Both the position numbers and the translations under genes were made by a program. Shown piece by piece: positions 1-6,390 of a stretch of 19,603 nucleotides of DNA; position 1 is the stretch's first letter; the number at the start of each line of letters is the position of its first letter. This stretch comes from Halanaerobium sp046541575 (GTDB lineage: Bacteria; Bacillota; Halanaerobiia; Halanaerobiales; Halanaerobiaceae), in assembly GCA_046541575.1 (NCBI GenBank), contig JBKHDA010000036.1:1-19603 (forward strand). The letters are read 5' to 3'. A model generated the notes under the pieces. It was not told the DNA's origin and searched no databases. It was given only the letters and a program-made list of their open reading frames with translations.

Positions 1-377
1 AAATTATCATTACCAATTCTTGTCTCCCCGCCGCCTTCAGCGGTCCCCCGGTGGATTGTTACATTCTCTCTAATTGTATTATCATCACCAATAAAGAGGT
101 AACTTTTTTCTCCATCAAATTTTAAATCCTGAGGCTCAAAACCTATAGAAGCCCCGTGAAATATTTCATTATTTTTACCGATAGTAGTCCAGCCCTTAAT
201 TACTACATGCGGCCCCACTACTGTACCCTCTCCTATTTCTACATTTTCTCCAATAATTGCGTAAGGTCCAATTTCAACATTTTTCCCTATTTTGGCTCCT
301 GGAGCAACAATTGCTGTTTCATGAATATTACTCATGTGGAGCACTTTCCCCTTCTTTTCTGCTGCCAAGACTATCAT
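1..377 (-). CDS. lpxA: UDP-N-acetylglucosamine O-acyltransferase, partial (3' end outside window)
   Basis: LpxA transfers a 3-hydroxyacyl chain from acyl-ACP to the 3-OH of UDP-GlcNAc, the first step of lipid A synthesis, in the cytoplasm. About 125 codons are present and the gene runs off the left edge. The visible part is a left-handed beta-helix of hexapeptide repeats (KIGKNVEIGPYAIIG, VEIGEGTVVG) and contains the family blocks GFEPQDLKFDGE and TIHRGTAEGGG. The catalytic His (IAHDC block) would lie beyond the edge. Two starts are possible. ATG at 377 has AGGA six bases upstream, 21 nt after the fabZ stop. ATG at 335 (MSNIHETAIVAPGA) fits the usual LpxA N-terminus better but has a poorly spaced site. 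The first is chosen on its ribosome site; if right, the protein carries a 14-residue extension. It is the last visible gene of the lpxC-fabZ-lpxA run. Confidence 0.95.
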   Translation of the reverse strand, partial: MIVLAAEKKGKVLHMSNIHETAIVAPGAKIGKNVEIGPYAIIGENVEIGEGTVVGPHVVIKGWTTIGKNNEIFHGASIGFEPQDLKFDGEKSYLFIGDDNTIRENVTIHRGTAEGGGETRIGNDN

Positions 378-398
378 TCCCCTTCCTGTTTATCAATA

Positions 399-848
399 CT
401 ATTTATTTTCAAAAGTAAACATCATTTCAGCTTCTGCAGCAAGATCATCGCCCACATAAGCCTCTCCTCTAACCTTGGAGATTCTTTTGCGCAATCTTAC
501 CATTTTAACCTTCATTCTCAGCTGATCACCGGGTTTAACCGGTGTTCTAAATTTCGCCTTATCAATACTCGTAAATATTGGAAGTTTATTTTCCATTTCT
601 TCAAAACTGTAATAAATTAAGATTCCTGCTACCTGAGCCATAGCTTCTACAATTAAAACTCCAGGCATAATTGGGTGGTCCGGATAATGTCCCAGAAAAA
701 ACTCCTCATTAATAGTAACATTTTTGATTCCAACAATCGATTCTTTTTTCTTAACTTCCTCGATTTTATCTACCAATAATAAGGGGTAGCGGTGTGGGAG
801 TATCGATCTTATTACACTGATATCAATTATTTCGTTTACCTCACTCAA
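399..848 (-). CDS. fabZ: 3-hydroxyacyl-[acyl-carrier-protein] dehydratase
   Basis: FabZ dehydrates 3-hydroxyacyl-ACP in fatty acid elongation. It competes with LpxA and LpxD for 3-hydroxyacyl-ACP, so its place in this cluster is functionally meaningful. The hot-dog fold signature is clear: LPHRYPLLLVD near the N-terminus, then GHYPDHPIMPGVLIVEAMAQ with catalytic His54 and Glu68 (numbered from the start used here). Length is 149 aa, normal for the family. The longest frame begins at a TTG at 866, but that reading would translate the AGGAGG ribosome site itself. The TTG at 848, nine bases after AGGAGG (858-863), is the better start and gives MSEVNEIIDISVIRS. It starts one base after the lpxC stop, so translation is probably coupled to lpxC. 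lpxA follows after 50-odd or 21 bases depending on its start. Confidence 0.95.
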   Translation of the reverse strand: MSEVNEIIDISVIRSILPHRYPLLLVDKIEEVKKKESIVGIKNVTINEEFFLGHYPDHPIMPGVLIVEAMAQVAGILIYYSFEEMENKLPIFTSIDKAKFRTPVKPGDQLRMKVKMVRLRKRISKVRGEAYVGDDLAAEAEMMFTFENK

Positions 849-849
849 A

Positions 850-1716
850 TTAATTTTCCTCCTCAAGCATTTTTTCTCTAATTTTTTCTGCTAATTCTAC
901 ATGGAGCCTGTGGCCTGATTTAACAGCTATAATATGCCCCATAATTCTACCATTCAAGAACATGTCTCCAATAACATCCAAAATTTTATGCCTTACAAAC
1001 TCATTTTTAAATCTAAGTGGATTAACAGTTTTTGTCTCCTCTATTAAAACCGCATTATCCAGACTGCCTCCCAGAGCAAGCCCCTGCTCATGCAGTTTTT
1101 CTACTTCAGAAGCAAAACCAAAGGTTCTGGCCTTAGAAATTTCTTCGGCAAAGTCCATTTTTTCTGCTTCAAATTCAAAATAACTGCTGCCAATTACTGG
1201 ATGGTCATAATCTAGAGTATATGAGATTTTAAAACCATCATAGGGCATAATCACTATATATGAATCTTCAGCTCTGGCAAAAATAGTTTTTTCCAGCTTA
1301 AATATTCTGCGTTTGCTTTTTTGTTTTGTTAAACCTGATTTTAATATCTGCTGATAATATGGAAAAGCACTGCCGTCAATCACCGGAATTTCCGGACCTG
1401 AGACTTCAATTTCCAGATTATCAATACCACTGCCCCAGACTGCAGCCATTAAATGCTCAATCGTGCTTATTTTAGCTTCCTCAACTTCTTTACTGCCAAT
1501 TGAGGTATTTCTGATTAAATTCACAACCGAGTCCGGCTCAGCCGGAATTTTAATTTTAGCTTCTAAATCTGAACGAGAAAAAACAATACCCGTATCAGCA
1601 GGTGCTTTTTTTAATCTAATCTCCGCATCCCTGCCGGTATGTAGGGCAATTCCCTCAACAACAATTTCTTTTTTTATAGTCTGCTGTAGATCCTTTTCTA
1701 TATACAAATGTGTCAT
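850..1716 (-). CDS. lpxC: UDP-3-O-acyl-N-acetylglucosamine deacetylase
   Basis: LpxC is the zinc-dependent deacetylase that commits the cell to lipid A synthesis; it acts in the cytoplasm on the LpxA product. At 288 aa it is slightly shorter than the E. coli enzyme (305 aa). The zinc ligands are visible: His88 in ISTIEHL, and His243 plus Asp247 in EFVRHKILDVIGD. The general base Glu87 and the acid His269 (KSGHRLH) are also present. GIALHTG and PEIPVIDGSAFP are further family blocks, so the enzyme should be active. The ATG at 1716 has AAAGG directly abutting it, which is tight. A TTG three codons in (1707) sits eight bases after AAAGGA and is a possible alternative. The gene stands 65 nt after lpxD with its own promoter in the gap, and its stop is one base from the fabZ start. 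Confidence 0.97.
   Translation of the reverse strand: MTHLYIEKDLQQTIKKEIVVEGIALHTGRDAEIRLKKAPADTGIVFSRSDLEAKIKIPAEPDSVVNLIRNTSIGSKEVEEAKISTIEHLMAAVWGSGIDNLEIEVSGPEIPVIDGSAFPYYQQILKSGLTKQKSKRRIFKLEKTIFARAEDSYIVIMPYDGFKISYTLDYDHPVIGSSYFEFEAEKMDFAEEISKARTFGFASEVEKLHEQGLALGGSLDNAVLIEETKTVNPLRFKNEFVRHKILDVIGDMFLNGRIMGHIIAVKSGHRLHVELAEKIREKMLEEEN
858..863 (-). promoter_or_regulatory. Ribosome binding site of fabZ inside the end of lpxC
   Basis: A perfect AGGAGG lies within the last codons of lpxC, nine bases before TTG at 848. It rules out the upstream TTG at 866 as the fabZ start and implies that fabZ is translated by ribosomes ending lpxC. Confidence 0.8.
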
Positions 1717-1745
1717 CCTTTCTTTCTAATGCCTTTCAATAGTCT

Positions 1746-1774
1746 ATTATATATTTATTGGCATAAGAATTCAA
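1746..1774 (-). promoter_or_regulatory. Sigma-A type promoter for lpxC-fabZ-lpxA
   Basis: On the minus strand, TTGAAT (1769-1774) is followed by a 17-base spacer and a perfect TATAAT (1746-1751). The expected transcript start near 1739 leaves a leader of roughly 23 bases to lpxC. It lies directly after the lpxD stop codon. Four of six -35 bases and six of six -10 bases match consensus. It is the best promoter-like sequence found in the window. Confidence 0.7.
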
Positions 1775-1781
1775 GAATAAT

Positions 1782-2852
1782 TTATTTTTCCAGTTCTTCG
1801 ATTCGTTTTTCCAGCTCTTTGATCTGCTCAATATACTTAGGCAGCCGCCTCAGATAAGCCTGTTCCTTAAGTGCTTCTCGGTGAGGCTGAGCCGGTGCAC
1901 CTGAGATAAAAACACCTTCCTCTGTTCTGGAAGTAACCATTGCTCTGGCAGCAGCTGTTGTGTTATCAGCCAGATTAATATGACCTACAACTCCGGACTG
2001 CCCTCCCAGAGTAACTCTGCGGCCCAGTTTAGTACTGCCCGCAATTCCACACTGAGAAACCAGCAGTGATTCCTCACCTACTTCAACATTGTGGCCTATC
2101 TGAATCAGGTTATCAAGTTTAGTTCCCTTTTTAATAATTGTGGGGCCGCTTGCACCGCGGTCAATAGTAACATTAGCACCAATTTCTACTTCTGCTTCAA
2201 TAATTACATTACCCTGCTGCGGAATTTTATGATGTCCGCTCTCATCTGTAGCAAAGCCAAAACCATCAGAACCAATTACAGCACCGGATTGAATAATTAC
2301 ATCATTTTCAATCACAGTATCTCTTTCAATAATTACTCCTGGATGCAGCAGACAATTTTTCCCTATCTCAACATCCGGTCCTATAATCACTCCTGGAGCC
2401 AGAATAGTATTATCACCTATTTCAACATTTTCTGCAATAACAACACCGGGATGAATTGAAACATCTTTACCGGCTCTGCAGCTCTGATCAATTACAGCTC
2501 TCTCAGATATTTTCCCACTATAATAAGGACGTGGAGTTAATATATCAGCAATTTTAGCATAAACCCGGCGCGGATGATCGGTTAACAAAAATGTTTTTTC
2601 TTCCTTTAGCTCAGAATCAAGCTGACTGCAGATTTCATAGCTGCTGACAATAGCTGCTGCCTCAGATTTTAAAGCTTTTCTTAAATATTCTTTTTGATCG
2701 GCAAAAGTTACTGATGTTGTAATGCTCTCTCTCACTCCACAGGCATTGTTAACCATTAATTCTCCATCACCCTTAACTTCAGAACCGGTCATTTCTGCTA
2801 ATTTAGAAATTTTATAATTATTATCTTTTTTATTTCCTGCTATCAATGTCAT
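1782..2852 (-). CDS. lpxD: UDP-3-O-(3-hydroxyacyl)glucosamine N-acyltransferase
   Basis: LpxD adds the second 3-hydroxyacyl chain, N-linked, to the LpxC product. The 356-aa protein has the normal layout: an N-terminal uridine-binding domain (about 1-110, with VTFADQKEYLRKAL), a long left-handed beta-helix of hexapeptide repeats (about 115-310), and a C-terminal helical tail. The family block QIGHNVEVGE carries the catalytic His254, and GSDGFGFA and TIDRGA are other LpxD landmarks. The last 20 or so residues (IEQIKELEKRIEELEK) form a short coiled coil. The ATG at 2852 has GGGAGG five bases upstream. It follows the mini-Skp gene by 31 nt. In proteobacteria lpxD likewise sits next to skp and bamA; here lpxC separates lpxD from fabZ. 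Confidence 0.97.
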   Translation of the reverse strand: MTLIAGNKKDNNYKISKLAEMTGSEVKGDGELMVNNACGVRESITTSVTFADQKEYLRKALKSEAAAIVSSYEICSQLDSELKEEKTFLLTDHPRRVYAKIADILTPRPYYSGKISERAVIDQSCRAGKDVSIHPGVVIAENVEIGDNTILAPGVIIGPDVEIGKNCLLHPGVIIERDTVIENDVIIQSGAVIGSDGFGFATDESGHHKIPQQGNVIIEAEVEIGANVTIDRGASGPTIIKKGTKLDNLIQIGHNVEVGEESLLVSQCGIAGSTKLGRRVTLGGQSGVVGHINLADNTTAAARAMVTSRTEEGVFISGAPAQPHREALKEQAYLRRLPKYIEQIKELEKRIEELEK

Positions 2853-2883
2853 TTTTCCTCCCTGTTTGTTTTACTAAATAAAA

Positions 2884-3201
2884 TTAATTTTCCCCATCAA
2901 TTTTTTTTACTAAATCTTCAGTGATATTTTCTCCACCTTTATATAATGCATATTTTGTAATCACACTGCTGTAGTGGTTATCCTCAGCAAATTCTGCCGC
3001 AGATTTTTCTATAAGCTGCATTATTTCCCTTTCTGCAGTTTTATTATCTTTATTTTCTGCTATCGAATTAAGCTTCTGGCTTTCTTTAACCAGAGTTTTC
3101 ATTTCTACTACAGCTACCTTTTCTTCTGCTTCCATAAAAAACGGCAGCATTAAACTGATTACTGCAATAAATACTGCTGCAGCTTTGCGATAATAATCCA
3201 T
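2884..3201 (-). CDS. Miniature Skp/OmpH-like periplasmic protein
   Basis: This 105-aa protein has a hydrophobic N-terminal signal (AVFIAVISLMLPFF, cleavage plausible after MEA). It is followed by the two halves of a Skp/OmpH body: an opening strand KVAVVEMKTLVKE and a closing block ALYKGGENITEDLVKKI. The closing block matches the C-terminal block of the larger OmpH at 4138-4590 (VLYGGYNLTDDVLNKI). Between them only about 35-40 residues remain for the helical arms, much less than in Skp proteins of 140-170 aa. Skp is a trimeric chaperone that cradles unfolded outer-membrane proteins in its arms. A short-armed form could not enclose a client in the same way; it might instead trim or cap mixed trimers, which is only inference. 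AAGGGG stands eight bases before the ATG. The gene is 12 nt after the coiled-coil gene and 31 nt before lpxD. Confidence 0.75.
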   Translation of the reverse strand: MDYYRKAAAVFIAVISLMLPFFMEAEEKVAVVEMKTLVKESQKLNSIAENKDNKTAEREIMQLIEKSAAEFAEDNHYSSVITKYALYKGGENITEDLVKKIDGEN

Positions 3202-3213
3202 TTAGACTACCCC

Positions 3214-4104
3214 TTAGTAATATTTTCTGCTTCTTTCTATCAGCTGATCCATTGCTGAAGCTTTTTCTTCTCGCTCAGCCTCAAGCTTAAATCTAATACT
3301 ATCTCTCTGTCGGCTCAGCCTCATATCTAATTCATCTTTTCTATTAGCTATTAAATTCTGATGTCGATTTCTGATCTGCTCTCTGTAATCACTAAACTGC
3401 TGGTTAAATTCCATAATCAGGGTTCTGGTTTCAGCAGAAATTTCTTCATTTAAGACAGCATTTTTTTCTGCCAGCAGCTCTTCCTGTTCTGTCTCCAGCT
3501 GATTTAGCCTTTTTTGATATTCTTCTTTTTCTGAATCATTTTGAGCCAGGACTTCAACTGCAATCCGCAGATTAATCATTTTCAAATAATTACTGCCTAT
3601 TTCCTGCTGACTGTAAGATGAATATTTTTCTCTGACCTGCTGCCTAAGATTCTGCAGTTTAGCTGATAAATCGGTTTCTAATTCTTTCCTTTTCTGCTGC
3701 AGCAGCTCTTCTTCCTCATTTTTCAGTTCCAGCCTGTAGTCATTTAAAAGCAGATCGCCTTCTTCTTTTAAACCATTTATCTCTTCCAGGTGATTACCTG
3801 TAATAACGGTTAAAACAGCTCTTTTGCTCTGCTCCATAACCGCAAAACTTCTGCTTTTCAATTCATTTTCAAATGCTTCCTTTTGAGCCAGGTCGAGAAA
3901 TATCTCAGTTTCACCGGACTCAGCTAAAAAGCTGTCGGCATTAATCTTTTCTATCTCTTCCTGTTCAAAACTGTAAACCGAATAATCATCTTTAACAGGC
4001 GAAAAAACATAGATGAGGAGAAAGGCAAAAAACAGAGCCAGAATAATGGCTGTTAAAAATTTGAGTGATATAAAATGATAGTCATGTTTATCAATTCTAT
4101 CCAC
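3214..4104 (-). CDS. Membrane-anchored periplasmic coiled-coil protein, unknown function
   Basis: Not recognised as a named family. From the GTG at 4104 it is 296 aa: a short charged N-terminus, one membrane segment (LTAIILALFFAFLLIYVF, about residues 17-34), then a mostly helical, Glu/Gln/Arg-rich region. Heptad-like coiled coil runs from about 110 to the C-terminus, which ends RKYY. Orientation is probably N-in with the bulk in the periplasm. It is flanked on both sides by Skp/OmpH-like genes in the bamA-lpx run, suggesting a part in outer-membrane protein transit or in spanning the periplasm; this is inference from context. The longer ATG frame at 4122 reads through the ribosome site (AGGAGG repeats, 4108-4119) as Arg codons and has no site of its own, so GTG is preferred. 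It lacks the LYGG-type Skp C-terminal block. Confidence 0.75.
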   Translation of the reverse strand: MDRIDKHDYHFISLKFLTAIILALFFAFLLIYVFSPVKDDYSVYSFEQEEIEKINADSFLAESGETEIFLDLAQKEAFENELKSRSFAVMEQSKRAVLTVITGNHLEEINGLKEEGDLLLNDYRLELKNEEEELLQQKRKELETDLSAKLQNLRQQVREKYSSYSQQEIGSNYLKMINLRIAVEVLAQNDSEKEEYQKRLNQLETEQEELLAEKNAVLNEEISAETRTLIMEFNQQFSDYREQIRNRHQNLIANRKDELDMRLSRQRDSIRFKLEAEREEKASAMDQLIERSRKYY

Positions 4105-4107
4105 AGC

Positions 4108-4119
4108 TCTCCTCCTCCT
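4108..4119 (-). promoter_or_regulatory. Ribosome binding site deciding the GTG start at 4104
   Basis: A repeated AGGAGGAGGAGA stands just before GTG at 4104, with AGGAGG spaced six bases from it. The ATG at 4122 is upstream of this site and preceded only by AT-rich sequence, so it is unlikely to be used. Confidence 0.7.
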
Positions 4120-4137
4120 CATTTTAATGTTTAAATA

Positions 4138-4590
4138 CTACCATTCCGCCTTAATTTTATTAAGTACATCATCTGTTAAATTATAACCACCGTAAAGTAC
4201 ATCCTCATCTTCTAAAACAAATTTCACCTTTTTATCTTCTGCTGTTTCGACAATAATAGTTTCTACTTCTTTTAAAACAGACTTTAAGAGCTCAGACTCC
4301 AGATGCTGAAGCTCAAGCTGATAGGACTGCAGCAGTTTTTTTTGCTCAGAACCTGCCAGACTTTCCGCTTCCTGCTCCAGCTCAAGCTGATACTCGGCCG
4401 CCTTTTGATCAAGCTCTTCCTCGGCAGCATTTTTAGCAGGATGTTCGGCAAAAACTCTTTCCAGATTGACATAGGCAACACTATCAACACTGTCATCCTG
4501 ACTAAAATAGGCTAAATATAAAATTGAGCCTAAAATAGCAAGCAGCAGAAGCAGCACTGCAAAGTGAAATTTTCTCTGACTTGATTCCAT
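4138..4590 (-). CDS. Skp/OmpH family periplasmic chaperone, apparently membrane-tethered
   Basis: Skp/OmpH proteins hold unfolded outer-membrane proteins in the periplasm on their way to BamA. This 150-aa protein has an N-terminal hydrophobic stretch (AVLLLLLAILGSILYLAYF, about 11-29) and the opening strand SVAYVNLERVFAEHP. A charged helical hairpin of about 65 residues follows (rich in E, Q, K). It closes with KFVLEDEDVLYGGYNLTDDVLNKI, the usual end of OmpH in Firmicutes. No good signal-peptidase site follows the hydrophobic stretch, so it may stay anchored in the inner membrane, unlike soluble E. coli Skp. GGAGG stands nine bases before the ATG. It lies 57 nt after bamA, the common bamA-skp order, with the lpx genes downstream. 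Confidence 0.88.
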   Translation of the reverse strand: MESSQRKFHFAVLLLLLAILGSILYLAYFSQDDSVDSVAYVNLERVFAEHPAKNAAEEELDQKAAEYQLELEQEAESLAGSEQKKLLQSYQLELQHLESELLKSVLKEVETIIVETAEDKKVKFVLEDEDVLYGGYNLTDDVLNKIKAEW

Positions 4591-4647
4591 TTCTATATTC
4601 CTCCAAAGAGTCTCATTAATTATTTTATCTTAGATTAAAGTTCGGTT

Positions 4648-6378
4648 TTAAAATGTATTACCTATACTGAAGTGCAGCTGACCATCTGAATCTTCATCCC
4701 AGCCGTAGTCAAGACGGAGCTGGCCGACAGGAGTATTCATTCTCATTCCCAGTCCATAACCATAGTTTAGATCATCAAGGCTGATGCTGTCTCTTTCTTC
4801 CCAGACATTACCGGCATCAGTGAAAATAACTCCGGTAAAGCTTTCATTAAATGGTATTCTGTATTCTACATTAAATAAAAGTAGGTTATTATTGTCTATT
4901 TTCTCATCATCAAAATCACTGCGTTCATAGCCGCGCAGGCTGTCTGAACCACCGAGATTATATTCTTCACTTCCTAAACCACCTGAAGCATTGCGGGGAT
5001 CACTCAGACCAAGCTTCATCCGCAGAGCCCAGGCATGATCTTTAAAACCGGGGTAATATCTTCTGCTGTCTAAATTATATTTAGTAAATTCTTTATCTCC
5101 ACCCAGAAAATCTCCTGCATGTTCAACATTCAGATTATTAATTGAACCTGATGTAGGGTGGAACCTGTTGTTTGAGGTATCTCTATTAAAAGAAAGTGTC
5201 ATTGAGCGCAGCTCATTATCACCCTCATCAATAGGTTCTCCTTCAATAATGCCTTCTTTACTATCCGTTTCATTCCAGGTTTCTTCTGTATCATCAATTC
5301 TATATCTTAAAGAAGTTTCCCAGTCTCTGGGTAAAGGATGGCCCAGACTAATACTTCCTCCCCTACTCTTTTTGGTATAATCGAAATCGTCAGCAGTAGT
5401 CCTTTCTGTTTCGCGGTCATATATATTAAAGCCAAATGAAAAATCAGTATCCCATAAATATGGTTCCTCAAAGTTTAAGGAGTAGGTTGTGGTATCTCCA
5501 AACTGCCATTTAGCTCCGATATTTTGACCATTACCAAAGAGGTTCTTTTCGCTGACATCAACAAAACCTATCCAGCCGTCATTAGAACTGTAACCTCCAC
5601 CAAACTGCAGATTACCGGTTTTTGCTTCTTCCAGGTTGATAACTAATTTCGCTTTATTTTCTTCTTCATCTACACGCTGCAGCTCTGGATTAATATTTTC
5701 AAAAAATCCAAGCCGACTCAGGTTCTGAAAACCATTCTGAACTTTATTGATATTAACTACTTCTCCGGGCTTAATAGGCATTTCTCTTAAAATTACATCA
5801 TCATCTGTTTTGCTGTTACCGCTGATTTCTATGGAATCCAGCTCTCCTGGACTAATTTCAACTTTTAAAACACCCTCATCTGAGATATTTACATCTTTAT
5901 AACGGGCTAAAACATAACCGTCATCCTGCATTTGTTCCTGCAGTGATTTTAAATTCTCGTTCATTTTTTTAACATTAAGTACTGTATCCAATTTTAAATC
6001 TAAACTATTGAGAACCTTTTCTTTGCTGTAAATTGGCTCATTCCCGCTTACTTCTATATCTTTCAGCACCTGGTTTTCCTTTACTTCAAAAATAACATTA
6101 AGTCCACCCTCATAGTTTTCAAAGGCTATATTGATATCAGAAAAATATCCAAGATCAAATACACTCTGCATATCAGATCTTAAATTCTCCTGATTGGTTT
6201 GATCTCCAACCTCTGTACTCACAGCATTCAGGATTTCAGAATCACTTACATGTTCATTACCTTCTACAGAAATTTTTGTTATTTCATCTATTGGTATATC
6301 CTGAGCTGCCGCAGTTCCGCTGAACAGTAAAAACAAGCTAACTAAAATTGCTGTACCGATTAATAAATTCCTTTTCAT
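4648..6378 (-). CDS. bamA: Outer membrane protein assembly factor BamA
   Basis: BamA inserts beta-barrel proteins into the outer membrane. From ATG at 6378 it is 576 aa: a signal peptide (about 1-25, ending GTAAAQ), three POTRA domains (about 30-101, 102-179 and 180-252), then a 16-strand-type barrel from about 255. E. coli BamA has five POTRAs and 810 aa, so this is a short form. Barrel landmarks include KNLFGNGQNIGAKWQFGD early, GGSDSLRGYERSDF (equivalent of the conserved VRGF loop-6 motif), and a C-terminal beta-signal ending in Phe (GQLHFSIGNTF). A longer frame from 6405 overlaps tamB, but a perfect AGGAGG six bases before 6378 and the standard signal peptide MKRNLLIG settle the start. 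tamB lies immediately upstream and skp downstream, a complete outer-membrane assembly neighbourhood. Confidence 0.97.
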   Translation of the reverse strand: MKRNLLIGTAILVSLFLLFSGTAAAQDIPIDEITKISVEGNEHVSDSEILNAVSTEVGDQTNQENLRSDMQSVFDLGYFSDINIAFENYEGGLNVIFEVKENQVLKDIEVSGNEPIYSKEKVLNSLDLKLDTVLNVKKMNENLKSLQEQMQDDGYVLARYKDVNISDEGVLKVEISPGELDSIEISGNSKTDDDVILREMPIKPGEVVNINKVQNGFQNLSRLGFFENINPELQRVDEEENKAKLVINLEEAKTGNLQFGGGYSSNDGWIGFVDVSEKNLFGNGQNIGAKWQFGDTTTYSLNFEEPYLWDTDFSFGFNIYDRETERTTADDFDYTKKSRGGSISLGHPLPRDWETSLRYRIDDTEETWNETDSKEGIIEGEPIDEGDNELRSMTLSFNRDTSNNRFHPTSGSINNLNVEHAGDFLGGDKEFTKYNLDSRRYYPGFKDHAWALRMKLGLSDPRNASGGLGSEEYNLGGSDSLRGYERSDFDDEKIDNNNLLLFNVEYRIPFNESFTGVIFTDAGNVWEERDSISLDDLNYGYGLGMRMNTPVGQLRLDYGWDEDSDGQLHFSIGNTF

Positions 6379-6384
6379 GTTTGG

Positions 6385-6390
6385 CCTCCT
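6385..6390 (-). promoter_or_regulatory. Ribosome binding site of bamA overlapping the tamB stop codon
   Basis: AGGAGG shares its first two bases with the tamB TAG stop (6389-6391) and lies six bases before ATG 6378. It fixes the bamA start and suggests that bamA is translated by ribosomes finishing tamB. Confidence 0.8.

Noticed and set aside
156..620. A 154-codon plus-strand open frame.
   Set aside because: It lies opposite lpxA and fabZ, which have clear family motifs. The translation is low in charge, rich in Phe/Ser/Cys/His, and has no recognisable domain.
4105..4122. ATG start of the coiled-coil gene giving an MRRRRA N-terminus.
   Set aside because: The Arg run is the ribosome binding site read as codons, and there is no site upstream of this ATG.
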